The notes beneath the pieces are model-generated. The model was not told where the DNA came from, ran no database searches, and saw nothing but the letters and a program-made list of their open reading frames with translations. The position numbers were made by a program, and so were the translations under genes. From NCBI RefSeq assembly GCF_001556045.1, contig NZ_LSIC01000183.1:1-64000 (forward strand): a stretch of 64,000 nt of DNA, read 5' to 3'. Source of the DNA: Bradyrhizobium sp. CCH5-F6. Its GTDB lineage: Bacteria; Pseudomonadota; Alphaproteobacteria; Rhizobiales; Xanthobacteraceae. Shown one piece after another: positions 45,757 to 54,210 of this stretch (position 1 is the first letter of the stretch; the number at the start of each line of letters is the position of its first letter).

Positions 45757-46080
45757 TTACGCGCCGCAATCGTAGCGGCGGCCCGCGGCGGCGCGCCCGA
45801 TGGCCCGGTTGAAGAACTGGCCCATGGACGGCGCGCCCAGGAGGCGTTCGACCGTGTCAGGCGTCACGCCGCAATAGCGGTCATAGGCGCCGTTCGTTGC
45901 GACGACGAGGTCCTGCCGCGCACGATCGTAGCAGACCCGCTGAACCACCGTGCTCCGCGTGATGTCGCGGCACTCGAACGTTCCGAGATCGACGAAGTGC
46001 CGCGCCCGGGTCTCGACCGTCTCGGAGACGACAGGAGCCGCCGCGAGCTGTGCGAGCAGAAGTGCCAGGGTTCTGACCAC
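45757..46080 (-). CDS. KTSC-like domain small exported protein, antisense within the lpx cluster
   Basis: 107 aa from a GTG at 46080 with GAGG 6 nt upstream; it begins VVRTLALLLAQLAAAPVVSE, a signal peptide, whereas the longer frame to 46209 lacks a plausible start. The mature part has FVDLGTFECRDITRSTVVQRVCYD, then NGAYDRYCGVTPDTVERLLG, resembling exported KTSC-type domains, with three cysteines. Function unknown. It is convergent with fabZ (5 bp between stop codons) and divergent from lpxA, splitting an operon that is continuous in many alphaproteobacteria. Confidence 0.65.
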   Translation of the reverse strand: MVRTLALLLAQLAAAPVVSETVETRARHFVDLGTFECRDITRSTVVQRVCYDRARQDLVVATNGAYDRYCGVTPDTVERLLGAPSMGQFFNRAIGRAAAGRRYDCGA

Positions 46081-46257
46081 GATAACCTCGAGCTTCGCAT
46101 GAACACGTTGAAGGCCCGGAAGGGCCGCCTCATCCGGTACCTGAAACACGCCGAGATGATACGTCACTGGACAGATCGGGCATAGTCGCGCTAACCACCC
46201 GAAAACCAAGCGACTTCAATACATAACCAGACCTTCTTGACGAGTAAGATTGGCTTG

Positions 46258-47049
46258 ATGAGCAAGATTGATCCCACCGCACGGGTCGCGGACGGCGCCG
46301 TGATCGGCGAGGGCACCGAGATCGGACCCTATTGCATCATCGGCCCGAACGTGGTGATCGGCACGAACTGCAAGCTGATCGGGCACGTGCATGTCACCGC
46401 GCAGACCACGATCGGTGACGATTGCACCATCTACCCTTTCGCCTCGCTCGGCACACCGCCGCAATCGCTCGGCTATCGCGGCGAGCTGACGCAGCTCAGG
46501 ATCGGCTCTAGCTGCACCATTCGCGAATCCGTGACAATGAACGCCGGCACTGTCGCCGGCGGCGGCATCACGACGGTGGGCGACCGCGGCTATTTCATGA
46601 ATTGCAGCCACGTCGGCCACGACTGCCACGTCGGCAATGACGTGATCTTCGCGACCTCGGCAACGCTCGGCGGTCATTGCGAGATCGGCGACTTCGTCTT
46701 CATCGGCGGTCTGTCCGCGGTGCACCAGTTTACCCGCATCGGGCCGCAGGTCATGGTCGGCGGAGTGTGCGGCGTGCGCGACGACATCATCCCGTTCGGC
46801 CTCGTCAACGGCCAATATGCGGTGCTGGAAGGTCTCAACCTGATCGGGATGAAGCGGCGCAAGTTCACCAAGCAGCGGCTTGCGACCGTGCGCGCATTCT
46901 ACCAGAAGCTCTTCCATGGCCCCGGCACCTTCGCCGAGCGGCTGGAGGCGTCCAGGCCGCTCGCGGGCGAAGACCCGGCGATTGCCGAGATCCTCGACTT
47001 CATCGGCAAGGGCAAGCGCCCGCTTTGCCTTCCCGCCATCGCAAAGTGA
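46258..47049 (+). CDS. lpxA: Acyl-ACP--UDP-N-acetylglucosamine O-acyltransferase
   Basis: 263 aa, first committed step of lipid A synthesis. Hexapeptide-repeat beta-helix (IDPTARVADGAVIGEGTEIGPYCIIGPNVVIG), catalytic His121 in NCSHVGHDCHVGND, and the C-terminal helical domain. ATG 46258 begins MSKIDPTARV. Because the KTSC gene lies upstream on the other strand, lpxA-lpxI-lpxB must have its own promoter in 46081-46257. Confidence 0.95.
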   Translation: MSKIDPTARVADGAVIGEGTEIGPYCIIGPNVVIGTNCKLIGHVHVTAQTTIGDDCTIYPFASLGTPPQSLGYRGELTQLRIGSSCTIRESVTMNAGTVAGGGITTVGDRGYFMNCSHVGHDCHVGNDVIFATSATLGGHCEIGDFVFIGGLSAVHQFTRIGPQVMVGGVCGVRDDIIPFGLVNGQYAVLEGLNLIGMKRRKFTKQRLATVRAFYQKLFHGPGTFAERLEASRPLAGEDPAIAEILDFIGKGKRPLCLPAIAK

Positions 47050-47056
47050 TTTCCGA

Positions 47057-47926
47057 ATGGCCGCGGGCATGACATCGGCGGCTTCGGAGATTTCATCGCC
47101 GGTCGGCGTGGTCGCCGGCGGCGGCGCGATGCCGTTCGCGGTTGCCGACTCGCTCGCCGCGCGCGGAATCACGCCGGTGCTGTTTCCGCTGCGCGGAGCC
47201 TGCGATCCGGCGCGGGTGGAGAAATTCCGTCATCGCTGGATCTCGGTCGGCCAGCTCGGCCGCGCGATGCGGCTGTTCCGCGAGGAAGGCTGCCGCGACC
47301 TGATCTTCATCGGCACGTTGGTCCGGCCTTCGCTGTCCGAGATCCGTTTCGACATCAAGACACTGCGCCTGCTCGGCAATGTCATCCGCGCCTTCCGCGG
47401 CGGCGACGACCATCTGCTGTCAGGTGTCGGCCGCCTCCTCGAGCAGGACGGCTTCCGCATGGTCGGCATCAAGGATGTCGCGCCCGATCTGCTGATGCCC
47501 GAGGGCTGCATCAGCCGCGCCTGGCCGAATGACAACGCCAAGACGGACATCGAGCGCGGCCGCGCGGCGCTGACCGCGCTGGGTCCGTTCGACATCGGCC
47601 AGGCGGCGGTGGTGATCGATGGCCATGTGGTCGCGGTCGAGGACATCGAGGGTACCGACGCGCTGCTCGCGCGCGTCGCGCGGCTGCGCGAGGAGGGCCG
47701 CATTCGCACGGCGACGGGACGCGGCGTGCTGGTGAAGGTGCCGAAGAGCGGCCAGGATCTGCGCTTCGATCTGCCGACGATCGGCCCGCGCACCATCGAG
47801 GGCGTCGCGGCGGCCGGCCTTGCGGGCATCGCCGTCATCGCCGGCAACACCATCGCCGCCGAGCCGCAGGCGATGATCGCGCTCGCCGACGCGAAATATC
47901 TCTTCATCATCGGCCTGCCGGCGTGA
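47057..47926 (+). CDS. lpxI: UDP-2,3-diacylglucosamine diphosphatase LpxI
   Basis: 289 aa. Fourth step of lipid A synthesis, by the LpxI (DUF1009) enzyme that replaces LpxH in alphaproteobacteria. Motifs: GVVAGGGAMPFAVADS, ISVGQLGRAMRLFREEGCRDLIFIGTL, GDDHLLSGVGRLLEQDGF, VEDIEGTDALLAR and DLPTIGPRTIEGVAAAGLAGIAV. It starts 7 bp after lpxA and its stop shares a base with the lpxB ATG (TGATG). Confidence 0.94.
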   Translation: MAAGMTSAASEISSPVGVVAGGGAMPFAVADSLAARGITPVLFPLRGACDPARVEKFRHRWISVGQLGRAMRLFREEGCRDLIFIGTLVRPSLSEIRFDIKTLRLLGNVIRAFRGGDDHLLSGVGRLLEQDGFRMVGIKDVAPDLLMPEGCISRAWPNDNAKTDIERGRAALTALGPFDIGQAAVVIDGHVVAVEDIEGTDALLARVARLREEGRIRTATGRGVLVKVPKSGQDLRFDLPTIGPRTIEGVAAAGLAGIAVIAGNTIAAEPQAMIALADAKYLFIIGLPA

Positions 47927-49107
47927 TGCACGATCGCGATCCCGAGCGGAAGATCTTCCTGATCGCCACGGAGGAATCCGGCGACAGGCTCGGCAGTGCC
48001 TTGATGAAGGTGCTGCGCCAGCGCCTCGGCGACGGCGTGCAGTTCGTCGGCGTCGGCGGCCGCACCATGGCGCGCGAGGGGCTCGAGACCTTGTTTCCGA
48101 TCGAGGAGCTCTCCATCGTCGGCTTCGCCGCGGTGGTGCAGCAATTGCCGAAGATCCTGCGGCTGATCCGCGAGACCGCCGACGCGGTGACCGAGGCCGC
48201 GCCCGACGCCCTCGTCATCATCGACAGCCCCGATTTCACCCACCGCGTCGCCCGCCGCGTGCGTTCGCGCAGTCCGTCGATCCCGATCGTCGATTACGTC
48301 TCGCCCCAGCTCTGGGCATGGCGGCCGGGACGGGCGCGGACCATGCTCGGCTATGTCGATCACGTGCTCGGCCTGTTGCCCTTCGAGCCCGAGGAATACC
48401 GCAAGCTCGGCGGCCCGCCCTGCAGCTATGTCGGCCATCCCTTGATCGAGCAATTGTCCTCGCTGCGGCCGAATGCTGAGGAGCAGGCTCGCCGCGACGG
48501 CGAGCCGCCGGTGTTGCTGGTGCTGCCCGGCAGCCGCCGCAGCGAGATCCGGCATCACCTCGGCGTGTTCGGTGCGGCACTCGGCCGGTTGCAGGCGCAG
48601 GGGCGCGCGTTCGATCTGATGCTCCCGACCATGCCGCATCTCGAAGCCACCATTCGCGAGGGCATCGCGAACTGGCCGGTCAAGCCTCGAATCGTGACTG
48701 GCGAGAACGAGAGGCGCGCTGCCTTCCGCATTGCCCACGCCGCGCTGGCCAAGTCCGGCACGGTGACGCTCGAGCTCGCGCTGTCGGGCATTCCGATGGT
48801 GACGGCTTATCGCGTCGGCGCGATCGAGGCCTTCATCCTGCGTCGCGCGATCCGCGTCTCCTCGGTGATTCTCGCCAATCTGGTAATCGGCAAGGACGTC
48901 ATTCCCGAGTATTTGCAAGAGGACTGCACGCCCGAGAAGTTGGCCCCGGCGCTCGCTGAGTTGCTGACGGATTCGCCGCTGCGACGTGCGCAGGTGGAGG
49001 CGTTCGCCCGTCTCGATCAGATCATGTCGACCGGCAACAAATCGCCGAGCGTGCTCGCGACTGACATCGTGCTCGCCACGATGCGGAAGGGCAAGAGGAC
49101 AGGCTAG
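47926..49107 (+). CDS. lpxB: Lipid-A-disaccharide synthase
   Basis: 393 aa, GT19 glycosyltransferase joining lipid X and UDP-diacylglucosamine. Motifs: KIFLIATEESGDRLGSALM, GVGGRTMAREGLE, DSPDFTHRVARRVR, DYVSPQLWAWRPGRARTM, YVGHPLIEQL, LPGSRRSEIRHHL, and KSGTVTLELALSGIPMVTAYR. A GTG one codon earlier (47923) is an alternative start. A hairpin terminator follows. Confidence 0.95.
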   Translation: MHDRDPERKIFLIATEESGDRLGSALMKVLRQRLGDGVQFVGVGGRTMAREGLETLFPIEELSIVGFAAVVQQLPKILRLIRETADAVTEAAPDALVIIDSPDFTHRVARRVRSRSPSIPIVDYVSPQLWAWRPGRARTMLGYVDHVLGLLPFEPEEYRKLGGPPCSYVGHPLIEQLSSLRPNAEEQARRDGEPPVLLVLPGSRRSEIRHHLGVFGAALGRLQAQGRAFDLMLPTMPHLEATIREGIANWPVKPRIVTGENERRAAFRIAHAALAKSGTVTLELALSGIPMVTAYRVGAIEAFILRRAIRVSSVILANLVIGKDVIPEYLQEDCTPEKLAPALAELLTDSPLRRAQVEAFARLDQIMSTGNKSPSVLATDIVLATMRKGKRTG

Positions 49108-49148
49108 GGAGTGTCCTCATAAGCGCCTGCTTACATGGCTGGGAGATG

Positions 49149-49172
49149 GACGACCGATTCGCATCGGTCGTC
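49149..49172 (+). terminator. Terminator of the lpxA-lpxI-lpxB operon
   Basis: GACGACCGA-TTCGCA-TCGGTCGTC, perfect 9-bp stem, extended by GAGA/TCTC, followed by a pyrimidine-rich TCTCTCTGCCTTATT stretch; 41 nt after lpxB. Confidence 0.75.
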
Positions 49173-49250
49173 TCTCTCTGCCTTATTGTATCGTTGTGAT
49201 ATGGCACCACAACAATCACTTAAAACCCGCGGCCGAGCCGGGGCTCGCAC

Positions 49251-50021
49251 TCAGTAGCGCGTCAGACCCGGCCCGCCGAAGCGATAGTTGATACGTGCGG
49301 TCAGGATATCCACGTCCTGGCCAATGCTGTTGCTCGTGGCAACGCCTCCAGGCGCGGCCGCGAAGCCCAGCGTCCTGCGATCCAGGAAAATGTGATCGTA
49401 TTCCACGCCGACCGACCAGTTGGGAGCGAAGCCGTATTCCATACCGACCCCCACGGTCGCGCCCCATCGCGTATCGCTGCTCGTGTTGATGAGCGCGTTG
49501 GTCGCTGTGAAGGTGTGGGAGTAGCGACTATCAACCACGGCCGCGCCGCCCTTTACGTACAACAGCGCGTTGTTCCAAGCCCAACCGACCTGGCCGGTAA
49601 ACAGACCGAAGGCGCGCACCTGGGAATTGATGGTGAGGTCACCCGGCGCGACCACGAAGGCGGGCGACGAGACTCGGGAGCCGTTCAGATCGGCCCAGTT
49701 ACCCTGCGCCTCCAATCCAAACACCCAGGCGGCCGACTGCCAGCGGTATCCGATCTGACCGCCCGCGACAGCGCCATCTGCGTCGTGGCATCCCTCGGCT
49801 GCCGTGAAAGGAGCGCCAGCGAAGCTTACGAAGTCCCAGCAATTGCGGCTTGTACCGTATCCACCGTTGCCGCCAATGTAGAAGCCGCTCCAATCGTAGA
49901 CCGATGCGACTGCCGGCGGCGGCGCCTTAACGTAAGGGCGGGCTGCCATGTCGGCGGCGTAAGCATTGGTGCTCATCGCCAATGCCGCCACCGCGGCGCC
50001 GGCAAGAATTCTCTTTCTCAT
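49251..50021 (-). CDS. Omp25/Omp31-type outer-membrane beta-barrel protein, second copy
   Basis: 256 aa. Signal peptide (ILAGAAVAALAMSTNAYA), mature start ADMAARPYVKAPPPAVASVYDWSGFYIGGNGGYG, then barrel strands with GGQIGYRWQSAAWVFGLEAQGNWADL, GQVGWAWNNALLYVKGGAAVV, MEYGFAPNWSVGVEYDHIFL and the ending RINYRFGGPGLTRY. Strand by strand it parallels the gene at 24641-25366, so the two are paralogues; this one has an extra loop with two Cys (RNCWDF, EGCHDA). ATG 50021 begins the signal peptide; an upstream ATG adds 11 residues. Confidence 0.88.
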   Translation of the reverse strand: MRKRILAGAAVAALAMSTNAYAADMAARPYVKAPPPAVASVYDWSGFYIGGNGGYGTSRNCWDFVSFAGAPFTAAEGCHDADGAVAGGQIGYRWQSAAWVFGLEAQGNWADLNGSRVSSPAFVVAPGDLTINSQVRAFGLFTGQVGWAWNNALLYVKGGAAVVDSRYSHTFTATNALINTSSDTRWGATVGVGMEYGFAPNWSVGVEYDHIFLDRRTLGFAAAPGGVATSNSIGQDVDILTARINYRFGGPGLTRY

Positions 50022-50229
50022 ATGTCGTCCCCTTCGGCTGAAATATCGAAGCAAGTAGACATCATTCAGCGATACTTAGCTGTACCTGCGGAAACACGGG
50101 CATGCCGGACGTTCGGCAAAACGAGTTCCCTTCGGTTTTGAGCGTCCAGGTAGAAAAGCATAAGAAAATCAACGAACGACCGTTGCGACGGTGCAAGAAT
50201 TTCGGGAACCCGATTTTGCTGGGGCCGCG

Positions 50230-50409
50230 TTACCGATCTTTCCGAAGAGAAAACTGGTTCTTTCGCTTCTCAAAGGCGAGATACTTCTCGACCGTTGCCT
50301 GAAGCTCGTCGGCCAATTCCAACCGCCGCTCCGGGGTGTTGAGTCCGCGCTGAAGTTCGAGCACTCGGCCGGCCATTTCCTGGCAAATCCTCGCAAGCGT
50401 TCGGTTCAT
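50230..50409 (-). CDS. Hypothetical 59-residue helical protein
   Basis: Begins MNRTLARICQEMAGRVLELQ; the body is strongly amphipathic helical (RRLELADELQATVEKYLAFEKRK) with no signal or membrane segment, so a cytoplasmic coiled-coil-like peptide. An excellent ribosome-binding site, GGAGGGAG, lies 7 nt before the ATG at 50409, which argues that it is translated. The frame extends upstream, but that part lacks such a site. Family and role not recognised. Confidence 0.6.
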   Translation of the reverse strand: MNRTLARICQEMAGRVLELQRGLNTPERRLELADELQATVEKYLAFEKRKNQFSLRKDR

Positions 50410-50552
50410 AAGAAAGCTCCCTCCGTACCCGATACGAGAGGAACCTGGTCTTGGATCACATCCAGCCTGCGACGGCAGCAAGCGAGCAGGTTGCGAGTAG
50501 ACGCTCAGCTGCTGTTTTGATTGCCCGGGACTTGCTGCCAGCCAGCTAAAGT

Positions 50553-51320
50553 TTAGGCGAGGCCCGCATCGACACGAAAGCACTGTCCAGTGATGCGCTG
50601 GCTCTCGTCGGAGGCCAGGAATAGCGCCATGTTGGCGACGTCCTCGGGCGTCACTGCATCGGGAACGGCCTGGCGCGCCCGTACCTCGGCGATGATCTGC
50701 TCGTCCGGATACCACAGTCGGCGCTGGCGCTCGGTGATCACCATGCCCGGCGCGATCGCGTTGACGCGAATGCGGTCGGGGCCGACCGACCGTGCCAGCG
50801 AATTTGTGAAGCCGACGATGGCGGCCTTCGCAGCGGCATAGACCGGCAGCGCCGGCGCGCCGCGCATCCAGGCGATCGACGACATGTTGATGATCGAGCC
50901 GCCGCCACGCGCCTGCATCTGCGGCACCACCGCCTGCGCCGCGAAGAAGACGTGCTTGAGATTGACGCCGATCGTCCAGTCGAACTCGGCCGGCGTCACC
51001 TCGGACAGAACCTGCCGTTGGTCGTTGGCGGCGTTGTTGACGAGTACGCAGGCATCGCCGAGCGTGCGGCGGACCTCCGTCATCGCGGTGCGCAAGGCCT
51101 CGATGTCGAGGAGATCGCAGGGCACGAACAGCGCTGTGGTCCCGCCTGCGGCCGCGACCTCCCGCACCAGCGTTTCGCCGGCCTCCGTGTCGATGTCGAG
51201 GAAGGCGACCCGGGCCCCCTGGGTCGCGAAGGCCCGCACGAAGGCGGCGCCAATGCCGCTGGCGCCACCGGTGATCAACACCACGCGGCCGGCTAGGCCT
51301 GAATAAGTCGTCTTCGTCAT
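50553..51320 (-). CDS. SDR family oxidoreductase in a sugar-uptake operon
   Basis: 255 aa classical short-chain dehydrogenase: cofactor motif TGGASGIGAAF, LVNNAAN, catalytic Ser in INMSSIAW, YAAAK (Tyr-x3-Lys), and the ending ITGQCFRVDAGLA. The acidic residue FLDIDT suggests NAD preference. Overlaps the ATPase gene by 4 bp, so it is the last gene of the ROK-ABC operon and probably oxidises the imported sugar or polyol. ATG 51320 is set by that overlap. Confidence 0.88.
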   Translation of the reverse strand: MTKTTYSGLAGRVVLITGGASGIGAAFVRAFATQGARVAFLDIDTEAGETLVREVAAAGGTTALFVPCDLLDIEALRTAMTEVRRTLGDACVLVNNAANDQRQVLSEVTPAEFDWTIGVNLKHVFFAAQAVVPQMQARGGGSIINMSSIAWMRGAPALPVYAAAKAAIVGFTNSLARSVGPDRIRVNAIAPGMVITERQRRLWYPDEQIIAEVRARQAVPDAVTPEDVANMALFLASDESQRITGQCFRVDAGLA

Positions 51321-52426
51321 GCGATCAGTCGCTCCGTCTCGGGGTCGAACAGGCAAACGCGGCGGGTGTCGAGGGCGAAGGAGGCGGATGCCCCGGGCGC
51401 GGGGCGGAGGTCGGGCGAGATGCGCGCCATCGCGGGCTCGCCCCCGAGCCGCAGCAACACCATCGTCTCCGCGCCGGTCGGCTCGACCATCTCAACCGGC
51501 GCGTTGACGAGGACGGGCGCATCGCCGGAAAAGGCGCGGCTGCCCTCGGCGATGCATTCCGGCCGGATTCCGAACACCACGTCGCGGCCGAGGAAGGGCG
51601 CTGCTGCGTCATATCCCTTGAGGCGCAAGCGAACCTCTTCGGGCCGCCCTCCGCCGATGACCACCACCGGCCCGTCATCCCCGGGCTCGAGCCGTGCCGG
51701 CATGGTGTTCATCGGCGGCGAGCCCATGAAGCGCGCGACGAACAGGTTGGCCGGGTAGCGGTACACGGTGTCAGGATCGGCGAATTGCTGCACGCTGCCC
51801 TGATGCATCACGGCGATGCGCGTCGCCATCGTCATTGCCTCGATCTGGTCGTGCGTCACGTAGACGATGGTGGCGCCGATACGCTGATGCAGCCGCTTGA
51901 TCTCCATCCGCATCTCGACGCGCAGCTTGGCATCGAGATTGGACAGCGGCTCGTCGAACAGGAAGAGCAGGGGATCGCGCACCAGCGCACGCCCCATCGC
52001 CACGCGTTGTCGCTGGCCGCCGGACAATTGCGACGGCTTGCGGCCGAGCAGCGGCTCAATCTGGAGCAGCTTCGCCACGTTCGCGACCGCCTTCTCCTGC
52101 TCGGCCTTCGGCACATGACGGCATTCCATGCCGAAGGTGATGTTCTGGCGCACCGTCATCGAGGGATAGAGCGCGTAGGACTGGAACACCATGGCGATGT
52201 CGCGGTCCTTGGGCGGGATGTCGTTGACGACGCGGCCGCCGATCTCGATCGTCCCCGCGCTCGCGCGATCGAGTCCGGCGATGATGTTGAGCAGCGTGGA
52301 CTTGCCGCAGCCGGACGGTCCGACCAGTACCGTGAACTCGCCGCTCTCGATGTCGAGATCGATGCCCTTCAGCACCTCCAGAGTGGCGTAGCGCTTGGAC
52401 AGGGCGCGAATGCTCAGGGCTGCCAT
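51317..52426 (-). CDS. UgpC/MsmK-type sugar ABC transporter ATP-binding protein
   Basis: 369 aa. One ABC domain (Walker A GPSGCGKST, signature LSGGQRQR, Walker B LFLFDEPLSNLDAKLR, H-loop THDQ) followed by the TOBE/MalK-like regulatory domain (FMGSPPMNTMPARLE..., VFGIRPE...). Energises CUT1-class carbohydrate import with the two permeases encoded just upstream (gap 10 bp). Confidence 0.92.
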   Translation of the reverse strand: MAALSIRALSKRYATLEVLKGIDLDIESGEFTVLVGPSGCGKSTLLNIIAGLDRASAGTIEIGGRVVNDIPPKDRDIAMVFQSYALYPSMTVRQNITFGMECRHVPKAEQEKAVANVAKLLQIEPLLGRKPSQLSGGQRQRVAMGRALVRDPLLFLFDEPLSNLDAKLRVEMRMEIKRLHQRIGATIVYVTHDQIEAMTMATRIAVMHQGSVQQFADPDTVYRYPANLFVARFMGSPPMNTMPARLEPGDDGPVVVIGGGRPEEVRLRLKGYDAAAPFLGRDVVFGIRPECIAEGSRAFSGDAPVLVNAPVEMVEPTGAETMVLLRLGGEPAMARISPDLRPAPGASASFALDTRRVCLFDPETERLIA

Positions 52427-52436
52427 GACAAATCCA

Positions 52437-53294
52437 TCATTTTACGGCCCCGGCTGTCAGGCCGCGGACGAAGTATTTTCCGCCGAGGAGATAGATCAAC
52501 AGAGTGGGCAGGGCTGCGATGATGACCGCTGCGCTCTGCACGCCATGCTGCGGGATATCCGCGACGGCCGCGGATAGCGCGATGAGAGCTGCCGTGACGG
52601 GCTGCTGCTGGCCGTTCGTGAATGTCACGCCATAGAGGAACTCGTTCCAGATATGCGTGAACTGCCAGATCACCGTGACGATCAGGATGGGAGCCGAGAG
52701 CGGCAGGATGATGCGCCAGAAGATGCGAAAGAACCCGGCGCCGTCGATGCGCGCGGCCCTGATCAGTTCATGGGGAATGGCGACATAGTAGTTTCGGCAG
52801 AACAGCGTGGTGAAGGAGAGCCCCTGGATGGTGTGGATCAGCACGAGTCCCGTCAGTGTGTTGATGAGACCGATGTCCCGCAGCACGATGGTCCAGGGCA
52901 GCAGGCGCATCTGCTGGGGAAGGAAAAGGCCAAGGGTCACGATGCCGTAGATCCAGTTATCGCCGCGAAAGCGCCAGAGCGACACGGCGTAACCGGCGAT
53001 CGCACCGAGCAACGTCGAGAAAATCGTTGCGGGAATCGTGACGAGCGCGGAGTTCAGCATGTACGGCCGGATGCCGGCGCAGGTCTCGGCGACGCAGAAG
53101 CCGCTCCAGGCGACCGCGTAATTGCTCCAGGCCCATTGCTGCGGCCAGCCGATCATCGAGGCCTGCGCGATCTCCTCGTTGCTGCGGAGCGAGTTCAGCA
53201 CCACGACGACCAGCGGCGCGAGCCAGGCCGCGGCGATCAGCGAAACCGCGAGATAGATCAAAATCCGGCTTGGCGTGAAGCTGCGGTCAGGCAT
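52437..53294 (-). CDS. Carbohydrate ABC transporter permease (MalG type)
   Basis: 285 aa, six membrane helices. EAA loop IPHELIRAARIDGAGFFRIFWRIILPLSAP identifies the MalG/CUT1 family. ATG 53294 overlaps the end of the MalF-type gene by 8 bp; ATG 53318 would give eight extra residues. Confidence 0.88.
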   Translation of the reverse strand: MPDRSFTPSRILIYLAVSLIAAAWLAPLVVVVLNSLRSNEEIAQASMIGWPQQWAWSNYAVAWSGFCVAETCAGIRPYMLNSALVTIPATIFSTLLGAIAGYAVSLWRFRGDNWIYGIVTLGLFLPQQMRLLPWTIVLRDIGLINTLTGLVLIHTIQGLSFTTLFCRNYYVAIPHELIRAARIDGAGFFRIFWRIILPLSAPILIVTVIWQFTHIWNEFLYGVTFTNGQQQPVTAALIALSAAVADIPQHGVQSAAVIIAALPTLLIYLLGGKYFVRGLTAGAVK

Positions 53295-54210
53295 GGGCGG
53301 CTCGCCGTCGCTGGACATATCGCCACGCCGCATACGGCAGCAGCACCGCTAGAAGAATGAGCAACATGAGGACCGCCGCGGCTGCGCCTCGGCCGAGCAG
53401 GCTGCGCTGGAACATCAGGTCGTAGACGACGAGTGCCGGCAGCTGGGTCGCAATTCCCGGCCCGCCATTGGTGAGCGCGCGGACGAGGTCGAACGTCGAA
53501 ATCGCGAACTGCAACTGGATCACGACGACGGTGATGGTGATCGGCCAAAGCGACGGCAGAATGATGCGCCGGTAGAGTCGGACCGGCCCCGCGCCGTCGA
53601 TCTGCGCGGCCTTGATGATGTCGGCGTCGACGGACCGAAGGCCGGCAAGGAAGAGCGCCATGGCGAAGCCGGAGGATTGCCAGATCGCAGCGATGACGAT
53701 GGTCCAGATCGCCATGTCGCGGTCGATCAGCCAGTCGAACTTGAAGGAGGTCCAGCCGAGGTCGTGAACCAGCTTCTGGATCCCGAGGCCGGGATTGAGG
53801 AGCCAGCTCCAGACCGTGCCGGTGACCACGAACGACACTGCGAGGGGATAGAGGAAGATGGATCTCAGCACGTTCTCGCCGCGAATGCGCTGATCGAGCA
53901 GGATCGCAAGAGCGAGGCCGGTCGCTGCGCTCAGCACCACGAAAGCGCTGCCAAACAGCAGCAGATTGTCGAAGGCGATCTGCCAGTTCCGCGATGCCGC
54001 GACCGCCGTGTAGTTGCGCAAGCCGACCCAGCCCGAGACCGGGACGAGCGTGGAGGGCGTGAACGAGATCCAGATCGTCCATAGCGAGAACGACACGAGG
54101 TGCGCGGCGGACAGCAGCAGCGGGACCCAGATCGTCAGATATTCGGGCAGCCGGCGCACCCATTCAGGAACCGCCGGCCGGCCCGGTCTCATCGCGGCAA
54201 CATTGGTCAA
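53287..54210 (-). CDS. Carbohydrate ABC transporter permease (MalF type)
   Basis: 307 aa, six membrane helices. EAA loop ADIIKAAQIDGAGPVRLYRRIILPSLWP; the start WVPLLLSAAHLVSFSLWTIWISFTPS is usual for MalF/UgpA-type subunits. Initiation is probably a TTG at 54210 that overlaps the binding-protein stop (TTGA) and has GAGGG 5 nt upstream; an ATG at 54192 has no such site. Confidence 0.88.
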   Translation of the reverse strand: MTNVAAMRPGRPAVPEWVRRLPEYLTIWVPLLLSAAHLVSFSLWTIWISFTPSTLVPVSGWVGLRNYTAVAASRNWQIAFDNLLLFGSAFVVLSAATGLALAILLDQRIRGENVLRSIFLYPLAVSFVVTGTVWSWLLNPGLGIQKLVHDLGWTSFKFDWLIDRDMAIWTIVIAAIWQSSGFAMALFLAGLRSVDADIIKAAQIDGAGPVRLYRRIILPSLWPITITVVVIQLQFAISTFDLVRALTNGGPGIATQLPALVVYDLMFQRSLLGRGAAAAVLMLLILLAVLLPYAAWRYVQRRRAAHA

